A stretch of DNA of 42,411 bases, from the NCBI GenBank assembly GCA_016793115.1, contig JAEUIN010000163.1, positions 1 to 42,411 on the forward strand, given 5' to 3'. Origin of the DNA: Planctomycetaceae bacterium (GTDB lineage: Bacteria > Planctomycetota > Planctomycetia > Pirellulales > PNKZ01). Every line of letters starts with the position of its first letter. The first letter of the stretch is position 1. The position numbers and the translations under genes are program-made. The notes beneath the pieces are model-generated. The model made no database searches. It was not told the origin of the DNA and saw only the letters and a list, made by a program, of their open reading frames with translations. This document shows positions 29,615 through 37,844 of this stretch, piece after piece.

Positions 29615-29824
29615 CTATGTTTTCGGCGGCAGCGTCCAGATCAGCGCCGGGCCTTCGCGCCGGACTCGCTTCAAGCCGATCTCGTGCTCCAACCGCTTGG
29701 TCCATTCCGGACATGCCCGCTCGTAGGGCAAAGCAAGTTGGTCGCGGAGCGCTTTCCAACTGAGGCCGCGCGGAGTTTTTCGCAGCCGGCGCTCGATCCG
29801 ATCGCGGAATTCGAAATACGTCAT
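29615..29824 (-). CDS. Small unknown protein, 69 aa
   Basis: A compact, basic soluble protein (MTYFEFRDRIERRLRKTPRG, then SWKALRDQLALPYERACPEW, ending ALIWTLPPKT). The pattern of two or three helices followed by a short strand resembles a winged-helix-like small protein, but no DNA-binding family is recognised. It starts 23 bp after the stop of the exported coiled-coil gene, so it is probably in the same transcript. It ends 3 bp before the aminotransferase stop. It is credible as a gene because of its ordered sequence and the tight spacing, less so from its length. Confidence 0.62.
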   Translation of the reverse strand: MTYFEFRDRIERRLRKTPRGLSWKALRDQLALPYERACPEWTKRLEHEIGLKRVRREGPALIWTLPPKT

Positions 29825-29847
29825 CGGTGATTCCCGGCAGAAGAGCG

Positions 29848-31140
29848 TTATTCCAGCGAGCGCAACAGGCGTGCCTTCTCCCGTTCCAGCGGGAATTCCA
29901 CGTAGGTGGTAATTGAAGCCACCGCCGTCGTCTTGTCTTGCACCTGCGGCGAGAATCCGGTCGACGGCTTCAACGCCTTCTTTTGTTCGACCGTGATTCG
30001 GCTTTCGTTGCGCGTCAACTTTGCGGCCTGCACGCCGAGTTGCCGAGCCGTCGCTTCGTATTGCGCCACAACGCCTCCTCGCTGTTGCTGCAAAGCGTTG
30101 CGACGGGCCAAGACTTGCGCGGCCTGAGCGTCGAGGGCCTGGTAGTCGATCTCCGCGCGGCGGGCCTGCACGGTCAGAAAATCGGCCCGATTCAGCAACG
30201 CGGCCCGCACGCCGGGATCGTCCTCTTCGTCGGCCTGCGAGAGCAAGCTTGAAATGCTTAGGTCGAGCTGCGCGATCGTGTTGCGAATCACCAACCCCTG
30301 CGCATTGATGCGGGCATACTCGGCGTCGAGCGGCGCGATTTGCCGATCGAGTTGGTCGACTTCGGCCTGCGCCTTTGCTTGGGCGTCGGCCGCTTGTCGT
30401 GCCAGCGAGTCCTTCTCCGCGGCCACGCCCTGCTTCTCCGCTTGCAGCCGCTGGATGTCGAGTTCCTTTTGGCGGACTTCGGCCGCCTTGGTTTCTTCCT
30501 GCGAGCGGCGTTTGTCGTCGTCGAGTTGAGTGAACCGGTCGACCACCGAACCGAACGCCGCGCTGAAGGCGTCGCGTTCCTGCGTCGTCACCGTTTCCAA
30601 TACCTTGCGGCGCAACTCGGCGACGGTCGGCTGCGAAGCGGCCCGCTGCGCCGGGCCGCCGTAGTAGCCGAGCACGCGCCCGAGAAACTCGAGCGCCTCG
30701 CGTCGCTCGTCGGCCCGCGAACCGTCGTCGGGCAGCGCGATGATACGGCGATGCAAATCTTCCAATTGCGTGAGCGCCGCGCCGTGCTTCTTCATCAGCA
30801 CGCTGAGATAAATCTGCGCCTGCAAGCCGGGCAGATAATTGGGCGACGATTGCGCCAGCCGGCTGAGCGTTCGTTCCGCGTCGTCGTAGCGCAAGTAGCG
30901 AAATTGCACGAGCGCAAGTGCAAAGTCGACGCGCGGGTCGGCGGGCGCCGCTTGTTTGGCCAAAGAATAATTACGATCGGCCGCCGCAAGCCCTTCGGCC
31001 GACTTTTCCCACGATTGTGCAAAAAGCTTCTGCACGGCCGCTTGCAACCCCGGCGGATTCGCAGGCGCTTGCGCTTCGAGCGCAGCGGCGACGAACAGGC
31101 ACCCGACGAACGACACGACAAACGGCGCGGCGACGCGCAT
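29848..31140 (-). CDS. Exported helical protein with coiled coil
   Basis: A 430-aa protein. A signal peptide (about 1-25, FVVSFVGCLFVAAALEAQA) precedes an N-terminal helical-repeat region (about 30-135; LRYDDAERTLSRLAQSSPNY resembles a TPR-like hairpin) and a long coiled coil from about 180 to 360 rich in Gln, Glu, Lys and Ala (KRRSQEETKAAEVRQKELD). It ends with a short globular part (KALKPSTGFSPQVQDKTTAV). The ATG at 31140 begins the leader with GAGG 9-10 nt upstream; the frame extends to 31320 through a repeat element, so it is not credible as coding. The architecture suggests a periplasmic scaffold, possibly tied to the envelope. No catalytic motif. Confidence 0.8.
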   Translation of the reverse strand: MRVAAPFVVSFVGCLFVAAALEAQAPANPPGLQAAVQKLFAQSWEKSAEGLAAADRNYSLAKQAAPADPRVDFALALVQFRYLRYDDAERTLSRLAQSSPNYLPGLQAQIYLSVLMKKHGAALTQLEDLHRRIIALPDDGSRADERREALEFLGRVLGYYGGPAQRAASQPTVAELRRKVLETVTTQERDAFSAAFGSVVDRFTQLDDDKRRSQEETKAAEVRQKELDIQRLQAEKQGVAAEKDSLARQAADAQAKAQAEVDQLDRQIAPLDAEYARINAQGLVIRNTIAQLDLSISSLLSQADEEDDPGVRAALLNRADFLTVQARRAEIDYQALDAQAAQVLARRNALQQQRGGVVAQYEATARQLGVQAAKLTRNESRITVEQKKALKPSTGFSPQVQDKTTAVASITTYVEFPLEREKARLLRSLE

Positions 31141-31256
31141 GACGATGGCCCTCGAAGCGAGCGAAGCGAGGAGTCCCCGAATTCTACCGCGATGGCCCGC
31201 CGTAGCAATTCTGGGGCGGGATGAGGTTGCCATTTGCCGGCTTGACAACCGGATAG

Positions 31257-31312
31257 CACTGGCGGCTTGCCCGCCAGTGTAGAAAGCACGGGTGGACAAG
31301 CCACCCGTGGCA
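31257..31312. repeat. Double hairpin repeat (CACTGGCGG family), copy 1
   Basis: CACTGGCGG...CCGCCAGTG (31257-31279) forms a 9-bp hairpin around a TTGCC loop; a second hairpin follows at about 31287-31309 (CACGGGTGG...CCACCCGTG). The pair matches a second locus at 41422-41489. It lies upstream of the exported coiled-coil gene. Confidence 0.7.
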
Positions 31313-31338
31313 CCCATCAATTCATGGCTGACAAAGTG

Positions 31339-32007
31339 CTAGCCTACGGCGGTGCGGCCCTCATCCGGCCCTCCGCCGCCTTCTCGCGGAAGAAGAAGGG
31401 ATAAGGCTGCGGCGCTCAGGCGTTCGAACACTTCGTCGGGCGTGCCGTTGCCGTCGACGATGCGAAACGTCGCGTCGCCCTGCGCCGTCTCCAGAAAGAT
31501 GCGGCGAATCGCTTCGAGGTTTTCGAGCTTTTCGAACTCGTTCGGCACGTCGCCGCGCGATTCGCTGATCCGCTTGATCGCCGTGCGGGGGTCGAAATCC
31601 AAAAGCAGCACCAAATCGGGCCGAGGGGCGAAAGTCTCGTTCGCCGCGCGAATCCCGGCGACATCGGCCCCCCGAATCCCTTGATACGCCATCGTCGAGA
31701 AGTAGTAGCGGTCGAGGAGCACGACGTCGCCGCGCTCCAGCGCCGGCGCGATCAACGTCGCCACATGCTCGCGCCGGTCTTCGAGAAAAGCGTGCAGTTC
31801 GTCGTCGATCGTCATCCGGCCGGAGGAAGCCGATTCGCGTAGTTTACGCCCCCAGGGGCCGTCGGTCGGTTCGCGCGAGGTGACGACCGAGTAGCCGCGC
31901 TCGAGCAGCAATTTCGCGAGTCGACGGACTTGGGTGCTCTTGCCCGCGCCGTCGATTCCTTCGACGACGATCAATTTTCCGGCCCGCCCGCCGGTCATCG
32001 GAATCAT
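31339..32007 (-). CDS. tmk: Thymidylate kinase
   Basis: A 222-aa P-loop kinase that phosphorylates dTMP to dTDP. It has the P-loop EGIDGAGKST (Lys23), the SREPTDGPWGRKLRE motif, the DR(Y/H) motif LLDRYYFSTMAYQG and the LID-region arginines in KRISESRGDVPNEFEKLE. The start is the ATG at 32007, 11 bp after the stop of the methyltransferase gene; an ATG at 31998 is possible, and the upstream frame to 32568 is antisense-like. The last 20 residues (SLLLPREGGGGPDEGRTAVG) do not look like a kinase; the DNA below them (31345-31405) is a CCCTCATCCGGCCC...GAAGAAGGG repeat. Confidence 0.94.
   Translation of the reverse strand: MIPMTGGRAGKLIVVEGIDGAGKSTQVRRLAKLLLERGYSVVTSREPTDGPWGRKLRESASSGRMTIDDELHAFLEDRREHVATLIAPALERGDVVLLDRYYFSTMAYQGIRGADVAGIRAANETFAPRPDLVLLLDFDPRTAIKRISESRGDVPNEFEKLENLEAIRRIFLETAQGDATFRIVDGNGTPDEVFERLSAAALSLLLPREGGGGPDEGRTAVG
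31345..31405. repeat. CCCTCATCCGGCCC/GAAGGG type repeat over the tmk 3' end
   Basis: The stretch contains CCCTCATCCGGCCC and CTTCTCGCGGAAGAAGAAGG, a pattern of dispersed repeat seen in planctomycetes and other bacteria. Only this copy is visible in the window, so the call rests on recognition of the pattern. Confidence 0.4.
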
Positions 32008-32018
32008 GTGCGACCCGC

Positions 32019-33326
32019 CTAACTCGAATACCAGTCGTTGCGAGTTCGCGGCAGCCCGCTGACGCAGTCGCCGTCGGGCTTCGAAACGAGCACTTGGTGC
32101 AGGTTGTAGACGTTCGTCAGAAAACCGTAGCAAGCCGCGGCGAAGTAGATGCGAAACATCCGGTAGCCGGCTTCGCTCGTGGTCGACACGATCTCGTCGT
32201 GGTAGTTTTCGGTATTGGCGAGCCAATGCCGGCAGGTCGTGATGTAGTGCTCGCGAATGCATTCGACGTCGCGAACTTCGAAGCCGGCGCCTTCGGCGGC
32301 GCGGAGCGTCGTGCTGACGGGCGTCAGCTCGCCGTCGGGGAAGACGTAGCTGCGGCTGAAGTCGGGAGCGGCCGTGGTGTCTTCGGTGCCGGAGAGCGTG
32401 ATCTGTTGAATCATGAACGTGCCGCGCGGCTTGAGCACCTCGTAGCACTTCTTGAAAAATGTGGGGAAAGTCGAGCCGCCGAAGTGTTCGAGCACTTCGA
32501 CCGTGACCATCTTGTCGAACGGCTGTTTCGGGTCGAGTTCGCGATAGTCGCGGAGTTCCACGCGGCAACGGTCGCTGAGGCCGGCCTTGGCGATGCGCTC
32601 GCGCGTGAGGGCCGCTTGCTCCTTGCTAATGGTGATCCCCACGGCCTCGACGCCGTAGTTCTTGGCCGCGTGGATGATGAGCCCGCCCCAACCGGAACCG
32701 ATGTCGAGCAGCCGCTCGCCCGGTTTCAGGCGCAGCTTGCGGCAGAGCATGTCGAGCTTGCGCTCTTGCGCCGGGGTGAGCGCTTCGTCGTCGCTTTCGA
32801 ACACGCCGCTGGAATACGTCATCAACGGGCCGAGCATCAGTTCGAAGCACTTGTTGGAAAAATCGTAGTGGTAGCTGATCGCTTGCCGATCGCGATCGGT
32901 CGAGTGCATTTTCCCTTCCATCTTCGCCGCCTTATGACCCTCGCGCGGCTTCGGCGTGTTGGGAAGCTTCATGATCCGCCAACCGAGCAGAATCCGGTCG
33001 AAGATCGTGAGATTCTTATTGGCGTAGTGGTGCAAGTAGTTGCCCAGGCGGACGAACTCGACCATATCGCCTTCGACGTCGAAGTCGTCGTACAGGTAGG
33101 CCGCGCCGAAGTTCGCGCCGGTCGGCGGCACGTAGGCGCTGCGCAGCGCTCCGGGGTGCTTCAACACCCAGGTGAACTTGCTCTCCTGGCCGGCGTCGGG
33201 GAGCCACTCGTCGGCGTCCCAAAAACGAACGGTGAAATCGCGCGGACCGTAGCCGCGGAACAAATGTTGTAGAATTCCGCGGCTGAGTTCGACATTGCGA
33301 TCGAGCGTAGGGGCGACGACGGCCAC
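32019..33326 (-). CDS. Cyclopropane-fatty-acyl-phospholipid synthase-like methyltransferase
   Basis: A 435-aa class I SAM-dependent methyltransferase of the CFA/mycolic-acid cyclopropane synthase family. It has an N-terminal lipid-type domain (about 1-145), then HYDFSNKCFELMLGPLMTYS (154-172), the SAM motif LLDIGSGWGGL (206-216), EVLEHFG and YVFPDGELTPVS. The family transfers methylene groups to membrane-lipid double bonds, but related proteins methylate other lipids, so product identity is uncertain. The GTG at 33326 is supported by GAGGGA 7 nt upstream. The stop is 11 bp from tmk, suggesting co-transcription. It is divergent from the MEKHLA gene; the 115-bp gap holds a TATGAT (plus 33365-33370) that may be its -10. 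Confidence 0.9.
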   Translation of the reverse strand: MAVVAPTLDRNVELSRGILQHLFRGYGPRDFTVRFWDADEWLPDAGQESKFTWVLKHPGALRSAYVPPTGANFGAAYLYDDFDVEGDMVEFVRLGNYLHHYANKNLTIFDRILLGWRIMKLPNTPKPREGHKAAKMEGKMHSTDRDRQAISYHYDFSNKCFELMLGPLMTYSSGVFESDDEALTPAQERKLDMLCRKLRLKPGERLLDIGSGWGGLIIHAAKNYGVEAVGITISKEQAALTRERIAKAGLSDRCRVELRDYRELDPKQPFDKMVTVEVLEHFGGSTFPTFFKKCYEVLKPRGTFMIQQITLSGTEDTTAAPDFSRSYVFPDGELTPVSTTLRAAEGAGFEVRDVECIREHYITTCRHWLANTENYHDEIVSTTSEAGYRMFRIYFAAACYGFLTNVYNLHQVLVSKPDGDCVSGLPRTRNDWYSS

Positions 33327-33441
33327 GGCGATTCCCTCGAAAGGACGGGTTCGGGTCGCCGCTGATCATAGTTTGTCGCCGGCCGAACGCCTAGGATGCC
33401 TGCGGATGTTCAGCGGAAACTTCTTGTTTTGGACGTCGCCC

Positions 33442-33918
33442 ATGGCGGAAAACTCGGCGAACGACGAGCAAATCATTCGCGGCAGCGGTTCGCACGTGCG
33501 GATATTGCTCGATAGCTTTGCGGCCCGGCTGGGGCGCGAGTTAATCGAGCGGACCGACGACGAAACCGACGCTCGCCGGCTGTTCGAGGCGCCGTTTGTC
33601 GTGGTGTCGCACGGGACCGAAGCCGATCCCGTGCTCAACTACGGCAATCGCACGGCGCTGGAACTCTGGGAGACCGACTGGGCGACGCTCACCTCGCTGC
33701 CGAGCCGACTCACGGCCGAACCGATGCACCGCGACGAGCGAGCCCGACTGCTCGAACGCACGACGCGCGACGGCTACGTCGACGACTATCGCGGCATTCG
33801 CGTCTCCAGTCGCGGCCGGCGATTCCTGATCGAACGAGCGATCGTCTGGAATCTGGCCGATGCCGCAGGCCGCGCCGTCGGCCAAGCCGCGACGTTTCAT
33901 GAGTGGAAATTCCTGTAG
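33442..33918 (+). CDS. MEKHLA-domain (PAS-like) protein
   Basis: A 158-aa protein of the MEKHLA family, a PAS-related domain named from plant proteins and also found alone in bacteria. Recognisable parts are HVRILLDSFAARLGRELIER, APFVVVSHGTEADPVLNYGN, WETDWATLTSLPSRLTAEPM and the closing AAGRAVGQAATFHEWKFL. PAS-like domains bind small ligands, but this one has no attached output domain. The ATG at 33442 gives a length typical of the family; the frame upstream to 33295 has no SD. The last base of the stop region overlaps a repeat (33915-33950), so the TAG at 33916-33918 is provided by the repeat. Divergent from the methyltransferase gene. Confidence 0.85.
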   Translation: MAENSANDEQIIRGSGSHVRILLDSFAARLGRELIERTDDETDARRLFEAPFVVVSHGTEADPVLNYGNRTALELWETDWATLTSLPSRLTAEPMHRDERARLLERTTRDGYVDDYRGIRVSSRGRRFLIERAIVWNLADAAGRAVGQAATFHEWKFL

Positions 33919-33950
33919 GGCGGGTCGATCGCAGCGAGGCCCACGCGGAA
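33915..33950. repeat. 36-base dispersed repeat, copy 1
   Basis: The sequence matches 39426-39461 at 34 of 36 positions; the shared core is GCAGCGAGGCCCACGCGGAA. Both copies start with GTAGGG. This copy overlaps the stop of the MEKHLA gene. Confidence 0.75.
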
Positions 33951-34071
33951 TCGAGCTGGTACGCAACCCACGGGGCCTTAATCTGCTTACCCACCTTCTC
34001 TAACCGTAACGACCGCTACGTTAGGAATGTCGGTTACATTCGGCTCCATCGTTGTCGAAGGAAGAATTAGC

Positions 34072-34275
34072 GTTCTTTCAGTTTGGCTTGCCGGATTTCA
34101 GGGAAGCGAAGTGCAGAGCAGATTGCGGACGAAGTTCCGCGGCCGGCTCGATTCTTCCGCCGCCCCGCGACTGTAACGGTGACGAAGGCCGCATTACCAC
34201 TGACTTGCCTCGGGCGAGTTGGGAAGGGCGGCCGGAGGACGACCCGAAGCCAGGATATCTGGTCCGCGCGAGCAG
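34072..34275 (+). promoter_or_regulatory. Cobalamin riboswitch 1, upstream of the TonB-dependent receptor
   Basis: A 200-nt leader with the order of conserved blocks of the cobalamin class (RF00174): GGGAAGCGAAGTGCAGAGC, then CCCCGCGACTGTAACGG at 34162-34178, GGGAAGG at about 34221, and the B12-box-like GAAGCCAGGATATCTGGT at 34246-34263. It ends 40 nt before the receptor start. Just after it, an 8-bp hairpin (34286-34304) abuts the SD AAGGAG at 34304-34309, a possible expression platform. B12 is expected to repress the receptor. Confidence 0.88.
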
Positions 34276-34316
34276 GTTCACTTGCTTCTTCCTCGCAGGA
34301 AGAAAGGAGCAAACGC

Positions 34317-36392
34317 ATGTCTCGCAGTCTGCGCTCGCGGTATCGCTACGCTTTTCTTTTGGCTTTCGGCCTCTGGCTGCTGGAAGCCGACGGGGCGCAC
34401 GCTCAACAGCCGCCGGTCGATTCGTCGCTCACCAGCCCGGTCGAACCGCTCTCCACGACGCCGGACCGGAGCGATCTGCCGATCGGCCCGGGCACGACGG
34501 TCGTCGGCACCCTTGAGCCCGGCGTCGGCTCGCAGGGCTCCGCCGTCAGCGGCAACACGATCGTCTCCACGCCGAACCTCACGCCGACGGCGCTCAATCA
34601 AACGGGCAGCTCCGTGACGGTGATCACCGCCGAGCAGATCGCCGAGCGCGGGCAGGTGAACGTCGCCGAAGTGCTGCGCGGCGTGCCGGGGCTCGACGTC
34701 GTCCGCACGAGCGTGCCGGGTAGCCCGACGAGCGTTTTCTTGCGCGGTGCGCCAAACGAACACACCAAGGTGCTCGTCGACGGCATCCCGGCCAACGACC
34801 CGATCAGCCCGGGCCGGGCGTTCGACTTCTCGAACATGTCGGTCGACAACATCGAGAAGATCGAAGTCATTCGCGGCCCGCAGAGCGTGCTCTACGGCAG
34901 CGACGCGATCGGCGGCGTGATCTTGATCACCACGCGCAAAGGGCAGGGGGCCAACAGCGGCAAAGCGAGCGCGTTCGGCGGCAGCTTCTCGACGTTCAAC
35001 TCCGCGGCCGGCACGAGCGGCTCGAGCGGCTCCGTTTACTATTCCGCCGGCGGTTCCTACTTCGACACCAACGGCTTCTCGGCCCGCGCGCGGCCGTTCG
35101 GCGGCGTGGAAGACGACGGGTTTCAACTCGGCACGTTCAGCTCGCGCACCGGCTGGCAGCCCAACCAGAACGTCAACGTCGACCTGGTCATGCGCTACAA
35201 CCAGGGGCTCGTCGATACCGACAACGGCTTTCCCGTGGCCGACGATCCGAACGACTCCGACACGTTTCAACAAGCCGTGGGCGGCGTGCGGATGAACTAC
35301 CGCAACGACGAAGGCTGGTTCACGTCGACCTTGGCCTACTACGTGAGCGACGTGAAGCGCGGTTCGCGCACATTTCCCGACGCGATCAACGGCCCGTTCT
35401 CGTTCACCGGCTTGTTCAGCGGCAACACCCAGCAGGTGGATTGGCGCAACACGCTCACCTGGCTCGACGGCGACTGGCTCGGCGCGAGCACGACCGTCGG
35501 CACGCTCTACCAGACGGAAGTCGGCGAATCGCGCGACGATTTCGGCTTCTTCCCGCGCGAATCGCTCGACGACGCCGCCGTCTACGGCGAGCAGCAAACG
35601 CGGATCGGCGAAAGCTGGTTCGTCACCGCCGGCGTCCGCAGCGACAACTACAACGTCTACGGCGCGAACGACACCTATCGCTTCACGAGCTTGTATCGAG
35701 TCCCCGGCTTGCTGACCGGCATCCGCGGCACGATCGGCACCGGCTTCCGCGCGCCGAGCCTCTATCAGCGGTTCGCGCCCGGCGGCGTCGGCAATCCCAA
35801 CATCTTGCCCGAGCATAGCAAAGGATGGGATTTCGGCGTCGAGCAGCCGCTGTTCGACGGCAACTTGGTGCCGAGCGTCACGTACTTCCGCAACGACTTC
35901 ACCAACTTCATCGACTTCGATCAAAACCTGTTCACCTACTACAACGCCTCGCAGGTCCGCACGACGGGCCTGGAAATGGCGACGCTCTTCGTGCTCGACG
36001 AGCGCACGACGTTGACCACCTCGTATACCTACATGGAAACGCACGCGCCGAGCAACGCGGTGCCGCCGCCGCTGGGCACCGACTCGGCGCTGCTCCGCCG
36101 TCCGCGCAATAAGTTCGGCGCGCAGTTCAATCGCCGCATCTTCAACGGCCGCGCGAACTGGAACGTCGGCATGATCTACGTCGGTCATCGCGACGACGCG
36201 ACCGGCTTCCCTTCGGCGCGCGTCCGCTTGGCCGACTACATCGTCTTCAACACGGCGTTGCAATACGATCTCACGCGCCGCATTCAACTCTTCGGCCGCG
36301 TCGACAACGTGTTCAACGAGAAGTACGAAGAAGTTTACGGCTACGGCACCGCGCCGGCGAGCGCCTACGCCGGTGCGGCCGTGAACTGGTAG
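34317..36392 (+). CDS. TonB-dependent outer-membrane receptor, B12-regulated (BtuB-like)
   Basis: A 691-aa outer-membrane beta-barrel. A signal peptide (about 1-29, ending AHA-QQ) precedes the plug domain (about 95-205: SVTVITAEQIAERGQ, VFLRGAPNEHTKVLVDGIPA, RGPQSVLYGSDAIGGVILIT), then a 22-strand barrel ending with the usual C-terminal aromatic (VNW). The plug and barrel are those of BtuB/FepA-type receptors. The cobalamin riboswitch in its leader makes B12 or a corrinoid the likely ligand; binding residues cannot be checked by eye. The ATG at 34317 has AAGGAG 8 nt upstream; the open frame upstream to 34083 runs through the riboswitch and is not coding. It converges on the TonB-family gene. 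Confidence 0.93.
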   Translation: MSRSLRSRYRYAFLLAFGLWLLEADGAHAQQPPVDSSLTSPVEPLSTTPDRSDLPIGPGTTVVGTLEPGVGSQGSAVSGNTIVSTPNLTPTALNQTGSSVTVITAEQIAERGQVNVAEVLRGVPGLDVVRTSVPGSPTSVFLRGAPNEHTKVLVDGIPANDPISPGRAFDFSNMSVDNIEKIEVIRGPQSVLYGSDAIGGVILITTRKGQGANSGKASAFGGSFSTFNSAAGTSGSSGSVYYSAGGSYFDTNGFSARARPFGGVEDDGFQLGTFSSRTGWQPNQNVNVDLVMRYNQGLVDTDNGFPVADDPNDSDTFQQAVGGVRMNYRNDEGWFTSTLAYYVSDVKRGSRTFPDAINGPFSFTGLFSGNTQQVDWRNTLTWLDGDWLGASTTVGTLYQTEVGESRDDFGFFPRESLDDAAVYGEQQTRIGESWFVTAGVRSDNYNVYGANDTYRFTSLYRVPGLLTGIRGTIGTGFRAPSLYQRFAPGGVGNPNILPEHSKGWDFGVEQPLFDGNLVPSVTYFRNDFTNFIDFDQNLFTYYNASQVRTTGLEMATLFVLDERTTLTTSYTYMETHAPSNAVPPPLGTDSALLRRPRNKFGAQFNRRIFNGRANWNVGMIYVGHRDDATGFPSARVRLADYIVFNTALQYDLTRRIQLFGRVDNVFNEKYEEVYGYGTAPASAYAGAAVNW

Positions 36393-36408
36393 CGCGGAGT
36401 GAGTCGAT

Positions 36409-36518
36409 CGTCTTAGCCCCCGGCTCTTTAAGCCGGGGGCCATCGACGTTGCTTTGACAACGGACATCGCAGCGGCATCGCCCGTTGCCCCCGGCTTGAA
36501 GAGCCGGGGGCTAAGACG
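36409..36518. repeat. Inverted repeat with two hairpins between the receptor and TonB genes
   Basis: Arms at 36409-36440 and 36487-36518 (32 bases, 31 matching) are inverted. Each arm folds by itself into CCCCCGGCT...GCCGGGGG. The left arm starts 17 nt after the receptor stop, the right ends 9 nt before the TonB stop. They probably protect or terminate both convergent mRNAs, though there is no U-tract. No transposase or open frame lies inside. Confidence 0.8.
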
Positions 36519-36527
36519 ACATGCGCC

Positions 36528-37451
36528 TTAGCGCCGCCGTCCGCCGGTCTGCGGCGCTTGCAACACAAACGGAAACGGCCACAGAAACTCCGCGGCTCGC
36601 ATCCGCGCCTGCTTGTCGACCGGCGCAAAGCGAAATTGCCGCATGGCCGCGAGCGCCGCGTTGTCGAGTCGCGGGAAGCCGCTGGAGCGATGAACTTCCG
36701 TCGCGACGACTCGCCCCGCCGCGTCGACCCGCACCCACAGCACCACTTCGCCCGACTCGCGCAACCGCACCGACTCCGGCGGATAGATCGGACTCGCTTG
36801 GTAGACGGCCTCGGGCGCGACGCTTTCCTCCACGCCCGAAGAAGCGGCCGAACTCGCCGACGCCACCGAGTTCAACTCCATCGCCACGAGTTCCGGCGCA
36901 ATTTCCGCCGGCGTCGGCCTTTTCGCGGGCGATTCGCGCGGCGGCAACTTGGCCGGCTGCGGCAGTTCGGCTTCGCTGCGCGGCAAGCGAGCCGGCTCGA
37001 TCTTTTCAATCGGCTCGGTCGTCGTTTCCGGCTCGGTGCCGTCGGGCCGCACCGGCATCGGCGCTTCGTCGCTGCGCGCGATCGCCGCCAGGTCCACGTC
37101 GTTCCCCGCCGTCGGGCGTTCGATCGCCTGCTCGTCCGTCAGCGGCGGACGCACGATGCGCACCGGCTCCGGCGTGCTCCGCGTCGCCGCGATGGAAGCC
37201 TGCAAGGCGACGCTGTTGCGGCCTTGGCTCAATTCCAAACGCCAATCCAGCGACCGGCGGCTGTCGACCTGCATCGCCGCCAACACGACTCCCAGGTGCA
37301 GCAGCGAACTCGCCAAAACAAACCCGAGCGTGTTCCGCGGCCAAAGTTGCGTCGCCGCCCGCGGCTCGCTCCCCGCGCGAATCGCGGGAGGATCGCTCAC
37401 CCGCCGGGGGGGCGGCGCAAGGCCTGAAAAGTCGTCGCCGGTCGTCGCCAT
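36528..37451 (-). CDS. TonB-family energy transducer, B12-regulated
   Basis: A 307-aa protein with the TonB plan: a cytoplasmic N-terminus (about 1-38), one transmembrane helix (about 40-62, LGFVLASSLLHLGVVLAAMQ), a Pro/Glu-rich spacer (about 120-185: TEPIEKIEPARLPRSEAELP) and a C-terminal TonB domain (about 215-300: YPPESVRLRESGEVVLWVRV, ending RQFRFAPVDKQ). TonB proteins transmit the proton gradient to outer-membrane receptors. ExbB and ExbD are not nearby. The ATG at 37451 has no good SD. Its long leader carries a cobalamin riboswitch, so it appears to be a TonB dedicated to corrinoid uptake, facing the receptor at 34317-36392. Confidence 0.92.
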   Translation of the reverse strand: MATTGDDFSGLAPPPRRVSDPPAIRAGSEPRAATQLWPRNTLGFVLASSLLHLGVVLAAMQVDSRRSLDWRLELSQGRNSVALQASIAATRSTPEPVRIVRPPLTDEQAIERPTAGNDVDLAAIARSDEAPMPVRPDGTEPETTTEPIEKIEPARLPRSEAELPQPAKLPPRESPAKRPTPAEIAPELVAMELNSVASASSAASSGVEESVAPEAVYQASPIYPPESVRLRESGEVVLWVRVDAAGRVVATEVHRSSGFPRLDNAALAAMRQFRFAPVDKQARMRAAEFLWPFPFVLQAPQTGGRRR

Positions 37452-37614
37452 GAAACTTTGCGCGAGAAGTCCGCCCGCAACCCGGCGGCACGCGCGGCCG
37501 AATCGGCGCAGAGCGCCGCTTCGGAGAAGCGAGTTTCGCCGGACTTATACGAACAAACGGCCGCGACCGTTGGGGCGCACGTTGTCCCGAGCTAACGCGC
37601 GCCGCAGTGTTAGT
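37452..37614 (-). other. Leader between the riboswitch and the TonB start
   Basis: About 160 nt of the minus-strand transcript with no gene. It should contain the expression platform of the riboswitch. GCGCGCGTTAGCTCGG (near 37600, minus) could pair with ACGTGCGC downstream, but I could not define a terminator or anti-SD with confidence. Confidence 0.4.
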
Positions 37615-37840
37615 GCGTCGGTAGGTCTTCTGACTTCCGAGCCTGGAGCCGTCGCCGGCCTTCTCATCGTCCGAGCCGCCCGACCGCGTTCGGTCGGGAG
37701 CGGGAGCGACAATGGCATGAATGGCGACGTCTCGTAAGGCGCTCGGTTACAGCGGCTGGGCCGTTGCGGAGTTGCACCGCGATTCCCTGTTCGCCGGCGG
37801 GCAGAGTCAGCCCGTTGCCGGCCACCGACACGATTCACCC
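37615..37840 (-). promoter_or_regulatory. Cobalamin riboswitch 2, upstream of the TonB gene
   Basis: On the minus strand the leader has GGGAATCGCGGTGCAACTCC followed by GGCCCAGCCGCTGTAACCG (the CTGTAAC block is plus 37746-37752) and then GGAAGTCAGAAGACCTA (plus 37622-37638), which is the 3' B12 box of the common cobalamin riboswitch form. This copy is nearer to the textbook consensus than riboswitch 1. It starts just after a candidate promoter and lies 160 nt before the TonB start codon. Confidence 0.92.
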
Positions 37841-37844
37841 GCCG

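Noticed and set aside
32008..32568. N-terminal extension of thymidylate kinase
   Set aside because: It overlaps the methyltransferase gene in another frame, and the kinase P-loop is at the right distance from 32007.
34083..34316. N-terminal extension of the receptor gene by 78 codons
   Set aside because: The stretch is occupied by the cobalamin riboswitch; a signal peptide and SD support the ATG at 34317.
34278..36467. A 729-codon minus-strand open frame opposite the receptor gene
   Set aside because: It is a codon-bias shadow with Arg/Ala-rich content, and it extends into the repeat after the receptor.
36409..36518. An insertion sequence or MITE with a transposase
   Set aside because: Inverted arms are present, but there is no coding sequence between them and no target duplication was found, so it is listed only as a repeat.
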